Below are positions 1 to 5,166 of a DNA stretch of 6,429 nt, one piece after another (within the stretch, counting starts at the first letter, position 1; every line of letters starts with the position of its first letter). The stretch is taken from contig JAUPWD010000084.1 in assembly GCA_030916685.1 (NCBI GenBank), positions 1-6,429 on the forward strand, read 5' to 3'. The DNA is from Patescibacteria group bacterium (GTDB taxonomy: Bacteria; Patescibacteria; Paceibacteria; Moranbacterales; UBA1568). The notes below the pieces were generated by a model. That model saw only the letters and a list, made by a program, of their open reading frames with translations. It made no database searches and was not told the DNA's origin. The translations under genes and the position numbers were made by a program.

Positions 1-31
1 CGAAGTAAAATAGCTCCCTTTGACTGTATTC

Positions 32-67
32 AGAATCCCGCTCCGACATCCGTTCGAGCGGGATTCT
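32..67. terminator. Perfect 12-bp hairpin, possible terminator of an upstream gene
   Basis: Bases 32-43 (AGAATCCCGCTC) are exactly complementary to 56-67 (GAGCGGGATTCT), with a 12-nt loop. A reading frame entering from the left ends at a TAG at 11-13, so this would suit the 3' end of an upstream gene, but too little of that frame is present to call a gene. The stem is GC-rich, but no T-run follows it (the next bases are TGCTACAAATC), so it is not a textbook intrinsic terminator on either strand. It could instead be a transcript-stabilising hairpin. Confidence 0.45.
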
Positions 68-83
68 TGCTACAAATCAGCCA

Positions 84-118
84 ACAATAAACAGCTAACA
101 GTCAACAAGGATCAAGAA
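84..118. repeat. Left array of 7-bp repeats (ACANNNA units)
   Basis: Five consecutive heptamers can be read without gaps: ACAATAA, ACAGCTA, ACAGTCA, ACAAGGA and TCAAGAA. Read on the other strand they follow the pattern TNNNTGT, the same pattern as the array at 163-211. The two arrays are therefore inverted relative to each other, and TTATTGT occurs exactly in both. Units are degenerate, so this is a periodic family rather than a perfect satellite. Confidence 0.6.
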
Positions 119-124
119 AAACAG

Positions 125-141
125 TATACTTAAATTATACT
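125..141 (+). promoter_or_regulatory. Candidate -10 boxes upstream of prfA
   Basis: TATACT occurs twice, at 125-130 and 136-141, each matching the TATAAT consensus at five of six positions. Neither has a convincing -35 hexamer at 16-18 bp; the sequence there is A-rich. The same TATACT hexamer is used in both better promoters near the right end of the window, which gives some support. Transcription of prfA-prmC probably starts near 137-150, leaving a leader of about 65-75 nt that contains the right heptamer array. Confidence 0.35.
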
Positions 142-162
142 AACTCTCTATTCACTAACTAT

Positions 163-211
163 TCTCTGTTTATTGTCTTTTGTTAACTGTTAATTGTTAG
201 TTGCTATCTGA
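163..211. repeat. Right array of 7-bp repeats (TNNNTGT units) abutting the prfA start
   Basis: Seven consecutive heptamers run without gaps: TCTCTGT, TTATTGT, CTTTTGT, TAACTGT, TAATTGT, TAGTTGC and TATCTGA. The array ends two bases before the prfA ATG and so occupies the space where a ribosome binding site would lie; none is present. It is the inverted counterpart of the array at 84-118. Matching segments such as ACAATAAACAG (84-94) and CTGTTTATTGT (166-176) are exact complements. Confidence 0.65.
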
Positions 212-213
212 AT

Positions 214-1296
214 ATGGATCACCAAATATTCCTCTCCTTCGAAGAAGAGGCCAGAAATATCGAAGAAGCACTCTCCCTTCCGGATATCACCAACCATCCC
301 AAGGAAATGGCCAAACTTGGCCGTCGAAAGGCAGAGCTCGGAGCGCTCCTCGAGAAAGTATCAGCACTCAAGGAGATCGAACAATCCATGCGTGATAACG
401 CCCTCCTCAGCCAAAGTGAGGATGCCGAACTTTCCGCGCTCGCCATGGAGGATAACATCATCCTCTCGCAGAAAAAAAATGAGCTCGAAAAAGCGATCGA
501 GGAAGCACTTATCCCGAGCGACCCTCGCGATGAAAAGGACGTCATCATCGAAATCAGAGCCGGCGCGGGCGGTGATGAATCTTCTCTCTTCGCGGCGGAG
601 CTTTTCCGCATGTACGCGAGATATGCCGAGGAACAGCGTTGGCACATGAGCGTCGTCCACTCAAGCGAGACCGGACTCGGAGGATTCAAGGAAATCGTCG
701 CCGAAATCAGTCGCGGAAGCGGCGATCAGCCCGTCTATCGGAAGCTCAAGCATGAATCAGGAGTGCACCGAGTGCAGCGTGTCCCGGAAACCGAGAAGAT
801 GGGACGCGTCCATACTTCCACGGCGACCGTCGCCATCCTTCCTGAGGCTGAAGAAGTCGATATCACCATCCAGCCAAATGATCTCCGTATCGACACGTTC
901 TGCTCTTCCGGTCCTGGCGGTCAATCCGTCAACACCACCTATAGTGCCGTTCGTATCACGCATCTCCCGAGCGGCCTCGTCGTTTCCTGTCAGGATGAAA
1001 AATCACAGATCAAGAACAAGGAAAAGGCCATGAAGGTTCTCCGATCAAGACTCTTGCAGGCGGAAGAAGACCGCAAGGCCAAGGAACTCGGCGATGCCAG
1101 GCGCGACCAGATCGGCACGGGCGACCGAAGCGAGAAGATTCGCACGTATAACTTCCCGCAGGATCGCATTACCGACCATCGGATCAAGGAATCATGGAGT
1201 CATATACACGAGGTACTCACTGGCCGCATTAGCCTCATCTTGGATGCTCTTGAGGCCGAAGATCTCCGCATAAGGCGAGAGAAGGCGCTCGGCTAA
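214..1296 (+). CDS. prfA: Peptide chain release factor 1 (RF1)
   Basis: Class I release factor that reads UAA and UAG stop codons in the ribosomal A site and triggers hydrolysis of peptidyl-tRNA. The protein has 360 residues, the normal family length. The N-terminal helical domain covers about residues 1-105, followed by the conserved segment RAGAGGDES at 115-123. The stop-codon recognition tripeptide is PET (191-193), within [19 protein letters not shown]. The catalytic GGQ is at 235-237 in [22 protein letters not shown]2 would carry SPF at the recognition site, so this is RF1. An in-frame TAA at 184-186 limits how far upstream the start can lie, and ATG 214 gives the expected N-terminus. 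No Shine-Dalgarno sequence precedes it. prmC, which encodes the enzyme that methylates this GGQ, begins 9 bp downstream, so the two are almost certainly one operon. Confidence 0.97.
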   Translation: MDHQIFLSFEEEARNIEEALSLPDITNHPKEMAKLGRRKAELGALLEKVSALKEIEQSMRDNALLSQSEDAELSALAMEDNIILSQKKNELEKAIEEALIPSDPRDEKDVIIEIRAGAGGDESSLFAAELFRMYARYAEEQRWHMSVVHSSETGLGGFKEIVAEISRGSGDQPVYRKLKHESGVHRVQRVPETEKMGRVHTSTATVAILPEAEEVDITIQPNDLRIDTFCSSGPGGQSVNTTYSAVRITHLPSGLVVSCQDEKSQIKNKEKAMKVLRSRLLQAEEDRKAKELGDARRDQIGTGDRSEKIRTYNFPQDRITDHRIKESWSHIHEVLTGRISLILDALEAEDLRIRREKALG

Positions 1297-1305
1297 CATT
1301 TCCAT

Positions 1306-2202
1306 ATGACGATCCATGACTGGCTTCGTATTAATCAGAAAGAACTTCCCGAAGGAGAATCCATACTCCTTCTTTCTTTCGTGCTGAAAAAAGAGAAGAC
1401 ATACATTCTCGCACATCCGGAACGTACTTTCTCCCAAGAAGAAGGGGCGCTCCTCGAACGATGCGCCGAGAGAAGAAAGAAACATGAACCGATCGCCTAC
1501 ATCACCGGTGAAAAAGAATTCTTCGGACTTCCTTTCTTCGTCACGGAAGCAACCCTCATACCACGACCGGAGACGGAGATACTCGTCGAGTATGCGTTAG
1601 AAACAATTGCGGATTGCAGATTGCAGATTGCAGAAAAAGAAAAAACCATTTCACTTATTGATATTGGGACTGGGAGTGGATGTATTCCGATCAGCATTGG
1701 GAAAGCGCTCCAATCAACTCATCCGAATATTTTTTCATGTACGCAATTCGCTGCCGGTGACATATCAAAAGACGCCATCGCCATCGCGAGAAAAAATGCC
1801 GTGCATCATGATATGGATCGATTCATCCGCTTCCAGGAAAGCAACCTCACTACCGATATTCCGGAATCTTATTTTCGAACACCCTTCCTTATCCTCACGG
1901 CGAATCTTCCCTATCTCTCCAAAGAGATATACGAAGCCTCTCCCGAAGATGTACGCCTCTATGAACCAAAGAATGCTCTTCAGGGAGATACCGGAGATGG
2001 AACCGCCCTCATGCGGGAACTCCTGAAACAATGCCAGAAAAAATCCCCGAAGTCCCATCTCATTATCCTTGAGATAAGCCCGGAACAGAGCCAATCTCTC
2101 CTCGCCCAGGGAAAGGAACTCTTCCCACAATCGGAAGCATCAATCCTTCCGGATCTTTCAGGAAGAAATCGCTTCCTCATCATCCAAAATCATCCCGAGT
2201 GA
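1306..2202 (+). CDS. prmC: Release-factor glutamine N5-methyltransferase (PrmC/HemK)
   Basis: Transfers a methyl group from S-adenosylmethionine to the glutamine of the release-factor GGQ motif; in the cytosol it acts on the product of the gene just upstream. The 298 residues are slightly longer than E. coli PrmC. The N-terminal helical domain spans about 1-80 and includes PIAYITGEKEFFG (62-74), followed by the family signature LIPRPETEILVE (84-95). The AdoMet-binding loop is DIGTGSGC (119-126), and GDISKDAIAIARKNA (151-165) is the next Rossmann segment. Two features are odd. The substrate-binding motif, normally NPPY, reads NLPY at 200-203. Residues about 101-111 form an extra linker encoded by a 7-bp tandem repeat. 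The start lies 9 bp after the prfA stop with no visible ribosome binding site. The terminator at 2216-2249 follows. Confidence 0.93.
   Translation: MTIHDWLRINQKELPEGESILLLSFVLKKEKTYILAHPERTFSQEEGALLERCAERRKKHEPIAYITGEKEFFGLPFFVTEATLIPRPETEILVEYALETIADCRLQIAEKEKTISLIDIGTGSGCIPISIGKALQSTHPNIFSCTQFAAGDISKDAIAIARKNAVHHDMDRFIRFQESNLTTDIPESYFRTPFLILTANLPYLSKEIYEASPEDVRLYEPKNALQGDTGDGTALMRELLKQCQKKSPKSHLIILEISPEQSQSLLAQGKELFPQSEASILPDLSGRNRFLIIQNHPE
1605..1632. repeat. 7-bp tandem repeat (GATTGCA)x3 inside prmC
   Basis: Three perfect copies of GATTGCA occupy 1612-1632, preceded by a degenerate copy (AATTGCG, 1605-1611). Three heptamers make 21 bp, which stays in frame and encodes DCRLQIA. The repeat lies between the N-terminal domain and the AdoMet-binding domain of PrmC, in a linker about nine residues longer than that of E. 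coli PrmC as I recall it. The unit length matches the arrays at 84-118, 163-211 and 2715-2748. Confidence 0.85.
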
Positions 2203-2215
2203 AAATCATTCGCAC

Positions 2216-2249
2216 AAAAAAACAAACTCACATTGGAGTTTGTTTTTTT
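2216..2249. terminator. Bidirectional intrinsic terminator between prmC and the lysine-rich gene
   Basis: AAAAAAACAAACTC (2216-2229) pairs perfectly with GAGTTTGTTTTTTT (2236-2249) across the six-base loop ACATTG. The stem has an A-run on its left and a T-run on its right, so both strands read a hairpin ending in U residues. It lies 13 bp after the prmC stop and 19 bp beyond the stop of the convergent gene. Confidence 0.88.
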
Positions 2250-2268
2250 GAAAAAAAGTGAAAGGCAA

Positions 2269-2415
2269 TTACTTGCGCTTTGCGGTCTTTTTTACAGCCT
2301 TCTTTACGGCCTTCTTAGCAGCCTTCTTGACTGTCTTCTTTACAGCCTTCTTTGCTACCTTCTTCTTTGCCACCTTCTTTACGGTCTTCTTGGCGGCCTT
2401 TTTCTTTGTTGCCAT
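2269..2415 (-). CDS. Lysine-rich histone H1-like basic peptide, 48 residues
   Basis: Translating the minus strand from the ATG at 2415 to the TAA at 2269 gives 48 residues: 24 lysines, 11 alanines, 7 valines, 4 threonines, one arginine and no acidic residue. It is a near-regular tetrapeptide repeat of two lysines followed by two small residues (for example KKAVKKTVKKAAKKAVKK), ending in KRK. This composition resembles the C-terminal tails of eukaryotic histone H1 and the chlamydial Hc1/Hc2 nucleoid proteins, so a nucleic-acid-binding or polyanion-binding role is the natural inference; there is no folded domain to confirm it. The gene stands alone between a terminator and its own long leader. 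It has the strongest ribosome binding site in the window, which argues that the gene is real and well expressed. The leucine-rich frame on the opposite strand is only its complement. Confidence 0.85.
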   Translation of the reverse strand: MATKKKAAKKTVKKVAKKKVAKKAVKKTVKKAAKKAVKKAVKKTAKRK

Positions 2416-2418
2416 GTA

Positions 2419-2431
2419 GATCACCTCCTCC
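2419..2431 (-). promoter_or_regulatory. Extended Shine-Dalgarno site of the lysine-rich gene
   Basis: Read on the minus strand, the bases before the ATG are GGAGGAGGTGATC followed by TAC. The 11-mer AGGAGGTGATC is perfectly complementary to the usual 3' end of bacterial 16S rRNA (GATCACCTCCT). Spacing from GGAGG to the ATG is 8 nt. This fixes the start codon. Confidence 0.85.
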
Positions 2432-2459
2432 TAGTTTTATTTTTTTCTTTATGCACATC

Positions 2460-2521
2460 GAGAAAGTTTTCTCATGTGTGTAGAAAATTTTAAAAAAATA
2501 TTTCTACTTGTATTCATTATA
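2460..2521 (-). promoter_or_regulatory. Candidate promoter and hairpin-bearing leader of the lysine-rich gene
   Basis: On the minus strand a perfect TATAAT lies at 2521-2516, which would start transcription near 2510 and give a leader of about 95 nt. No good -35 is visible; the best, TTGCAT at 2542-2537, is only 15 bp away. The leader contains two inverted repeats: GTAGAAA/TTTCTAC (2480-2486 with 2501-2507) and GAGAAA/TTTCTC (2460-2465 with 2468-2473). These could protect the short mRNA or tune its translation. Confidence 0.35.
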
Positions 2522-2714
2522 TACTATTTAAAATAAATGCAAAGGGGAAAATGAAAATGTGTCAACACCCTCTACGTAATTTCAAAATATAAATTATAAA
2601 TTTTAAAATAAATCTCAAACAAATAGTATTCATTATGTATTTTCATTTTTCTCCATCAATTGATGAATGAAAATAAAAGTAAAAAAATAATTTTACATTT
2701 TGGAAATTTATTCA

Positions 2715-2748
2715 TTAGAAATTGATTGGAAATTAGAAATTAGAAATT
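2715..2748. repeat. 7-bp repeat array (TTAGAAA units) in AT-rich spacer
   Basis: TTAGAAATT occurs at 2715-2723, 2733-2741 and 2740-2748, with a variant TTGGAAATT at 2726-2734. The last three are in tandem at exactly 7-bp spacing, and the first is offset by 11. It is the fourth place in this window where a short array with a 7-bp period appears, each with a different unit sequence. Confidence 0.7.
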
Positions 2749-2875
2749 GAAAATTTATTACAAAAAAATATTCGCACATTTATTCATCAAGAAGATTCCA
2801 ATACAGAAAAAAATCTCTCACTATTACCTGGTATTTTCCCTTCTATTACGGTGAAAACAGCACTTTTTGTCTAGA

Positions 2876-2904
2876 TTGACACACTCGGCGCATATTCATA
2901 CAGT
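2876..2904 (+). promoter_or_regulatory. Sigma-70-type promoter for the structured leader and membrane protein
   Basis: A perfect -35 TTGACA (2876-2881) is followed after exactly 17 bp by TACAGT (2899-2904), which matches TATAAT at four of six positions. The predicted start is near 2911, where composition switches from AT-rich to GC-richer sequence. The very AT-rich DNA upstream could act as an UP element. Confidence 0.65.
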
Positions 2905-2910
2905 AGAGAG

Positions 2911-3066
2911 ACGGGGTCGACCCAGAGGCTGCAGAGCCTTTCGGGAGGCGCTTCAACGAAAGCTGTACCTAAACAATATTATCCAAAGAACCTCCCTCTG
3001 CGCTCTTTTGCGCCCTGCAATGAAAGCGTATGGGGGTCTTATCACTAGAAAGGAAGGTGAATTGAC
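2911..3066 (+). ncRNA. Structured 5' leader RNA, possible cis-regulatory element
   Basis: About 155 nt between the predicted transcription start and the ATG at 3067, GC-richer than the spacer before it and full of complementary segments. Local hairpins are AGGCU/AGCCU (2926-2930 with 2935-2939) or, exclusive of it, GCCU/AGGC (2936-2939 with 2946-2949). Others are GCUU/AAGC (2950-2953 with 2960-2963) and GCGC/GCGC (3000-3003 with 3010-3013). ACCUCC (2990-2995) pairs with GGGGGU (3032-3037), but CCUCCCU (2991-2997) can also pair at six of seven positions with the ribosome binding site AGGAAGG (3051-3057). These mutually exclusive pairings are typical of translational switches. It does not match any riboswitch, SRP, RNase P, 6S or tmRNA consensus I know. 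A separate small RNA is also possible. Confidence 0.45.
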
Positions 3067-3642
3067 ATGAACGAAAACGAACCCATCGACCTCCAAGAAG
3101 AAGCTGGAGATAAGGCTACGGCCTGGGTACAAGATAATCTCCGTGTTATCGTCAGCGTATTTATCGTCGCTGCGATCGCCCTCGGAATCTATTCTTACTC
3201 GGGACGGAACGCGAATACCGATACGGTTGGATCAGGATCCGCTACGGAAGAAACGACCGACGCTGAAAACGCTTTGAGCGAAATCGCGAAGAAAAATGTC
3301 GCTGTCACCGAACAAAAGACTCCAGTTGAGCTTTCACGGGAAACAGAGACATCCTTCATCGAATCAGCTGAAAAGGGAAACGGATCAACTCATCTCGCGA
3401 GACGCGCACTGAGCAACTATCTCGAGAAAAATCCAGACTCTTCGCTCTCTAGGGAACACAAGGTCTATATCGAGGATTATCTCCGAAAGAATGCCGATCA
3501 CAAGGGAAGCGTGAAGATAGGAACCAGCATTGAATTTTCGAAGGCACTCATCGATTCGGCCATCAGCAAATCAAAGACGCTGAATGATCGACAGCTCGAG
3601 AATCTCAAGAAATATTCTGCGCGAGCTCCATCACTCAAGTAA
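3067..3642 (+). CDS. Single-pass membrane protein of unknown function
   Basis: 191 residues. A charged cytoplasmic N-terminus (1-25) precedes one hydrophobic segment at about 27-44 (VIVSVFIVAAIALGIYSY), with no lipobox or signal-peptidase site. Then comes a low-complexity Ser/Thr/Gly/Glu linker (about 45-70) and a soluble, probably helical C-terminal part facing outward. That part contains GNGSTHLARRALSNYLEKNP (104-123), HKVYIEDYLRKN (131-142) and a tail rich in Lys, Ser and Leu. The STHLARRAL-to-YIEDYLRK block reads like a conserved domain. I associate similar text with membrane proteins of Patescibacteria, but cannot confirm this or name a function. The ribosome binding site AGGAAGGTGA (3051-3060) sits 6 nt before the ATG and supports this start. 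The gene is monocistronic, between its own promoter and leader and a strong terminator, which suggests individual control. Confidence 0.85.
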   Translation: MNENEPIDLQEEAGDKATAWVQDNLRVIVSVFIVAAIALGIYSYSGRNANTDTVGSGSATEETTDAENALSEIAKKNVAVTEQKTPVELSRETETSFIESAEKGNGSTHLARRALSNYLEKNPDSSLSREHKVYIEDYLRKNADHKGSVKIGTSIEFSKALIDSAISKSKTLNDRQLENLKKYSARAPSLK

Positions 3643-3664
3643 AAAACGCCTTTGTTCTTTCTCC

Positions 3665-3700
3665 AAAAAGCCCCCGGAACTCCGGGGGTGTTTTGTTTCT
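3665..3700. terminator. Strong bidirectional terminator
   Basis: CCCCCGG (3671-3677) pairs with CCGGGGG (3682-3688) around AACT. The hairpin is followed on the + strand by TGTTTTGTTTCTCTTTTTT and on the minus strand by CTTTTT. It ends both the + strand membrane-protein gene (stop at 3642) and the minus-strand operon (stop at 3722). Confidence 0.92.
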
Positions 3701-3721
3701 CTTTTTTCAGGTGGGACTATC

Positions 3722-4147
3722 CTACTTCACGATATCTCCGATCACTACGTCCGACAACTCTCCGGCATTCACTTCGAGAACCGCATCCGCGTCTTCAGAG
3801 GGGCGGAAAACATCCCGGGAATCAGCGGGTATATTCCGCTCGAGAAAAACGATTCGGCCATCACGTATCCAGGCGATATCGAGGGGAAACTGCATCCCCT
3901 CCATCCAAAACGAATACCTCCCCGGACCGATATCCGGGAAAAGAAAGAGCATCCCGGTTCCGGGAGACAAAGACTCCCGCAAACCCAAACCGAGAATTCT
4001 TGATTCCTTGGTCGATGCTTGCTCGACCACCCACTGCTTGGCACCTATTTTCACGACTCTCTCGGATGATTCCAAGAAATAAATCCACGAAAAAATTCCG
4101 ATAAGAAGAAGTACACCGATCAAAATCACTGCTTTCTTGTGTATCAT
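3722..4147 (-). CDS. Membrane-anchored DUF192 family protein
   Basis: The 141-residue protein starts at the ATG at 4147, which overlaps the stop of the upstream gene as ATGA, a sign of translational coupling. A longer in-frame start at 4318 would run through the 3' end of the WecA-like gene in another frame and is unlikely. Residues about 5-24 are a hydrophobic helix, which anchors the rest outside the membrane. The DUF192 domain follows: GLGLRESLSPGTGMLFLFP (about 53-71), then the signature FWMEGMQFPLDIAWI (about 80-94), and the C-terminal VLEVNAGE block (about 123-130) ending near IGDIVK. DUF192 proteins are small beta-rich domains of unproven biochemical function. The position, last in an operon with a lipid-linked sugar enzyme, suggests an envelope role, but that is inference only. 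Confidence 0.9.
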   Translation of the reverse strand: MIHKKAVILIGVLLLIGIFSWIYFLESSERVVKIGAKQWVVEQASTKESRILGLGLRESLSPGTGMLFLFPDIGPGRYSFWMEGMQFPLDIAWIRDGRIVFLERNIPADSRDVFRPSEDADAVLEVNAGELSDVVIGDIVK

Positions 4148-5163
4148 ACAGATTGCTTTCTTTTCAGAGCTCGTTCCAACCAAAAAAAGAATAGGGTAAA
4201 ACAGCCGAGAATGAAAAGGAATGCTATCGCCTTGAAGAGTGGCGAGGCCTGGAGTGCGATAGTCGCGATAAGTCCCGTGAAAAGTGTGATCGTGAGGAAT
4301 ATCTTCGACGATGACCATCCGAGCTTCATTAGGCGGAAGTGGATATGCCTTTCGTCAGGATGAAAAATCGATTCCCCGGAAAAAACCCGCCACAACACCA
4401 CTATGATCGCATCAACGATCGGAAGCGCCAGGACCAATACTGTCGTCGCGATCTTCGATCCCGCGATCATAGCAAACACAGCCAATGAAAAGCCGATGAA
4501 CATCGACCCGGTCGTTCCGGCGAAAATCCGAGCAGGCGGAATATTGAAAAGAAGAAATCCGATGATCGCACCGAGGAGTGCCGCGGAAAGGAGCGCTATG
4601 GGAGGCTGATGCACTTCAGGACGCAGACTGACGAAAAAAACCGTGATGGCCGCGATACTCCCGACGCTTCCAAGGAGCCCATCAGCCCCATCAAGCCAAT
4701 TGACGGCATTAATCAGGAGAAGGATCCATGCCAGTGTCACGAAAAATGACAGTCCCACGATACCCGACTGAGAGAAGTCAATGATGCCCCCGAAAGGATT
4801 CGTCACGAAATCAATCCGGATGGAGAAAAAGTAGACGATCACCCCGAGTGCGACCTGGAAGAGGAGCTGTGTCTTCCAATCAAGTTCGAAGAAATCATCC
4901 GCGAGACCGAAGAGGAAAATGAATACTCCCCCAGCGACCAAACCCCAGAGCGGTCTCGTCATGACAAGGTGCTGATCGATACCGATTGCGAAAAAAAATG
5001 CGAGGATGATGGCGATGCCACCGAAACGAGAAAACATCCCGTTATGGCGATGTCGCGATCCGACCCGATTTCGAGAAGAGCGGAAATACGGAAGGGAAAA
5101 AAAGAGAGAAAGGATGATCGATCCTCCGAGTGCCAAAAGAAATGGGACGGCGAATAAGGACAT
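4144..5163 (-). CDS. WecA/TagO/MraY-type polyprenyl-phosphate sugar-1-phosphate transferase
   Basis: Integral membrane enzyme of the polyprenyl-phosphate N-acetylhexosamine-1-phosphate transferase family. It moves a sugar phosphate from a UDP-sugar to undecaprenyl phosphate, the first lipid step of wall or surface glycan synthesis. The 339 residues carry about ten hydrophobic segments. Family motifs in order are HNGMFSRFGGIAI (40-52), ADDFFELDWKTQ (88-99, with D89-D90), NAVNWLDGADGL (152-163), PARIFAGTTGSMFIGF (210-225), PIVDAIIVV (248-256) and PDERHIHFRLMKLG (269-282). The HIH loop and the absence of the MraY HHH pattern favour the WecA/TagO branch over MraY. The usual GDxGS metal-binding Asp is replaced by Thr217 (GTTGS). 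It follows the upstream gene by 3 bp and overlaps the DUF192 gene by 4 bp. No clear ribosome binding site is seen. The sugar substrate cannot be read from the sequence. Confidence 0.9.
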   Translation of the reverse strand: MSLFAVPFLLALGGSIILSLFFSLPYFRSSRNRVGSRHRHNGMFSRFGGIAIILAFFFAIGIDQHLVMTRPLWGLVAGGVFIFLFGLADDFFELDWKTQLLFQVALGVIVYFFSIRIDFVTNPFGGIIDFSQSGIVGLSFFVTLAWILLLINAVNWLDGADGLLGSVGSIAAITVFFVSLRPEVHQPPIALLSAALLGAIIGFLLFNIPPARIFAGTTGSMFIGFSLAVFAMIAGSKIATTVLVLALPIVDAIIVVLWRVFSGESIFHPDERHIHFRLMKLGWSSSKIFLTITLFTGLIATIALQASPLFKAIAFLFILGCFTLFFFWLERALKRKQSV

Positions 5164-5166
5164 ACG

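Larger units (their letters stand above)
2440..2860. other. AT-rich intergenic region without a gene
   Basis: About 420 bp of strongly AT-rich sequence with frequent stops in all frames and no convincing start plus ribosome binding site. It contains the leader and promoter of the lysine-rich gene at its left end. It also holds an 11-bp direct repeat GTATTCATTAT (2510-2520 and 2626-2636), the 12-bp palindrome CATCAATTGATG (2654-2665), flanking inverted arms ATTTTCATT/AATGAAAAT (2639-2647 and 2666-2674), and a heptamer array at 2715-2748. I saw no DnaA-box cluster. Confidence 0.6.

Noticed and set aside
1..13. Tail of an upstream gene ending EVK-stop
   Set aside because: Only three codons before TAG at 11-13 are visible, too little to distinguish from chance, so it is mentioned only with the hairpin.
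12..76. tRNA-Tyr-like 3' half (TTTGACTGTATTCAGA anticodon-like arm plus GTTCGA)
   Set aside because: There is no D arm, base 37 would be T, the T-stem does not pair correctly, and the perfect hairpin at 32-67 is incompatible with a tRNA fold.
201..395. Overlapping 64-codon + strand frame beginning just before prfA
   Set aside because: It lies in another frame of the well-supported prfA gene, and its translation shows no family features.
2233..2493. Leucine-rich 86-codon frame on the + strand
   Set aside because: It is the complement of the lysine-rich gene (AAG codons read as CTT) and has no ribosome binding site.
2639..2674. Palindrome CATCAATTGATG with flanking inverted arms as a replication or recombination site
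   Set aside because: In DNA this AT-rich, imperfect palindromes are expected by chance, and no DnaA boxes, integrase gene or dif-like sequence accompany it.
2867..3070. A 67-codon + strand frame that ends in an ATGA overlap with the membrane-protein gene
   Set aside because: It can only start at a TTG inside the -35/-10 region, has no ribosome binding site, and its translation is a basic mixture without protein-like features. The self-complementary segments explain the sequence better as RNA. The overlap is probably chance.
4148..4318. N-terminal extension of the DUF192 protein from an ATG at 4318
   Set aside because: It would overlap about 57 codons of the WecA-like gene. The ATG at 4147 gives an immediate membrane anchor and an ATGA coupling junction.
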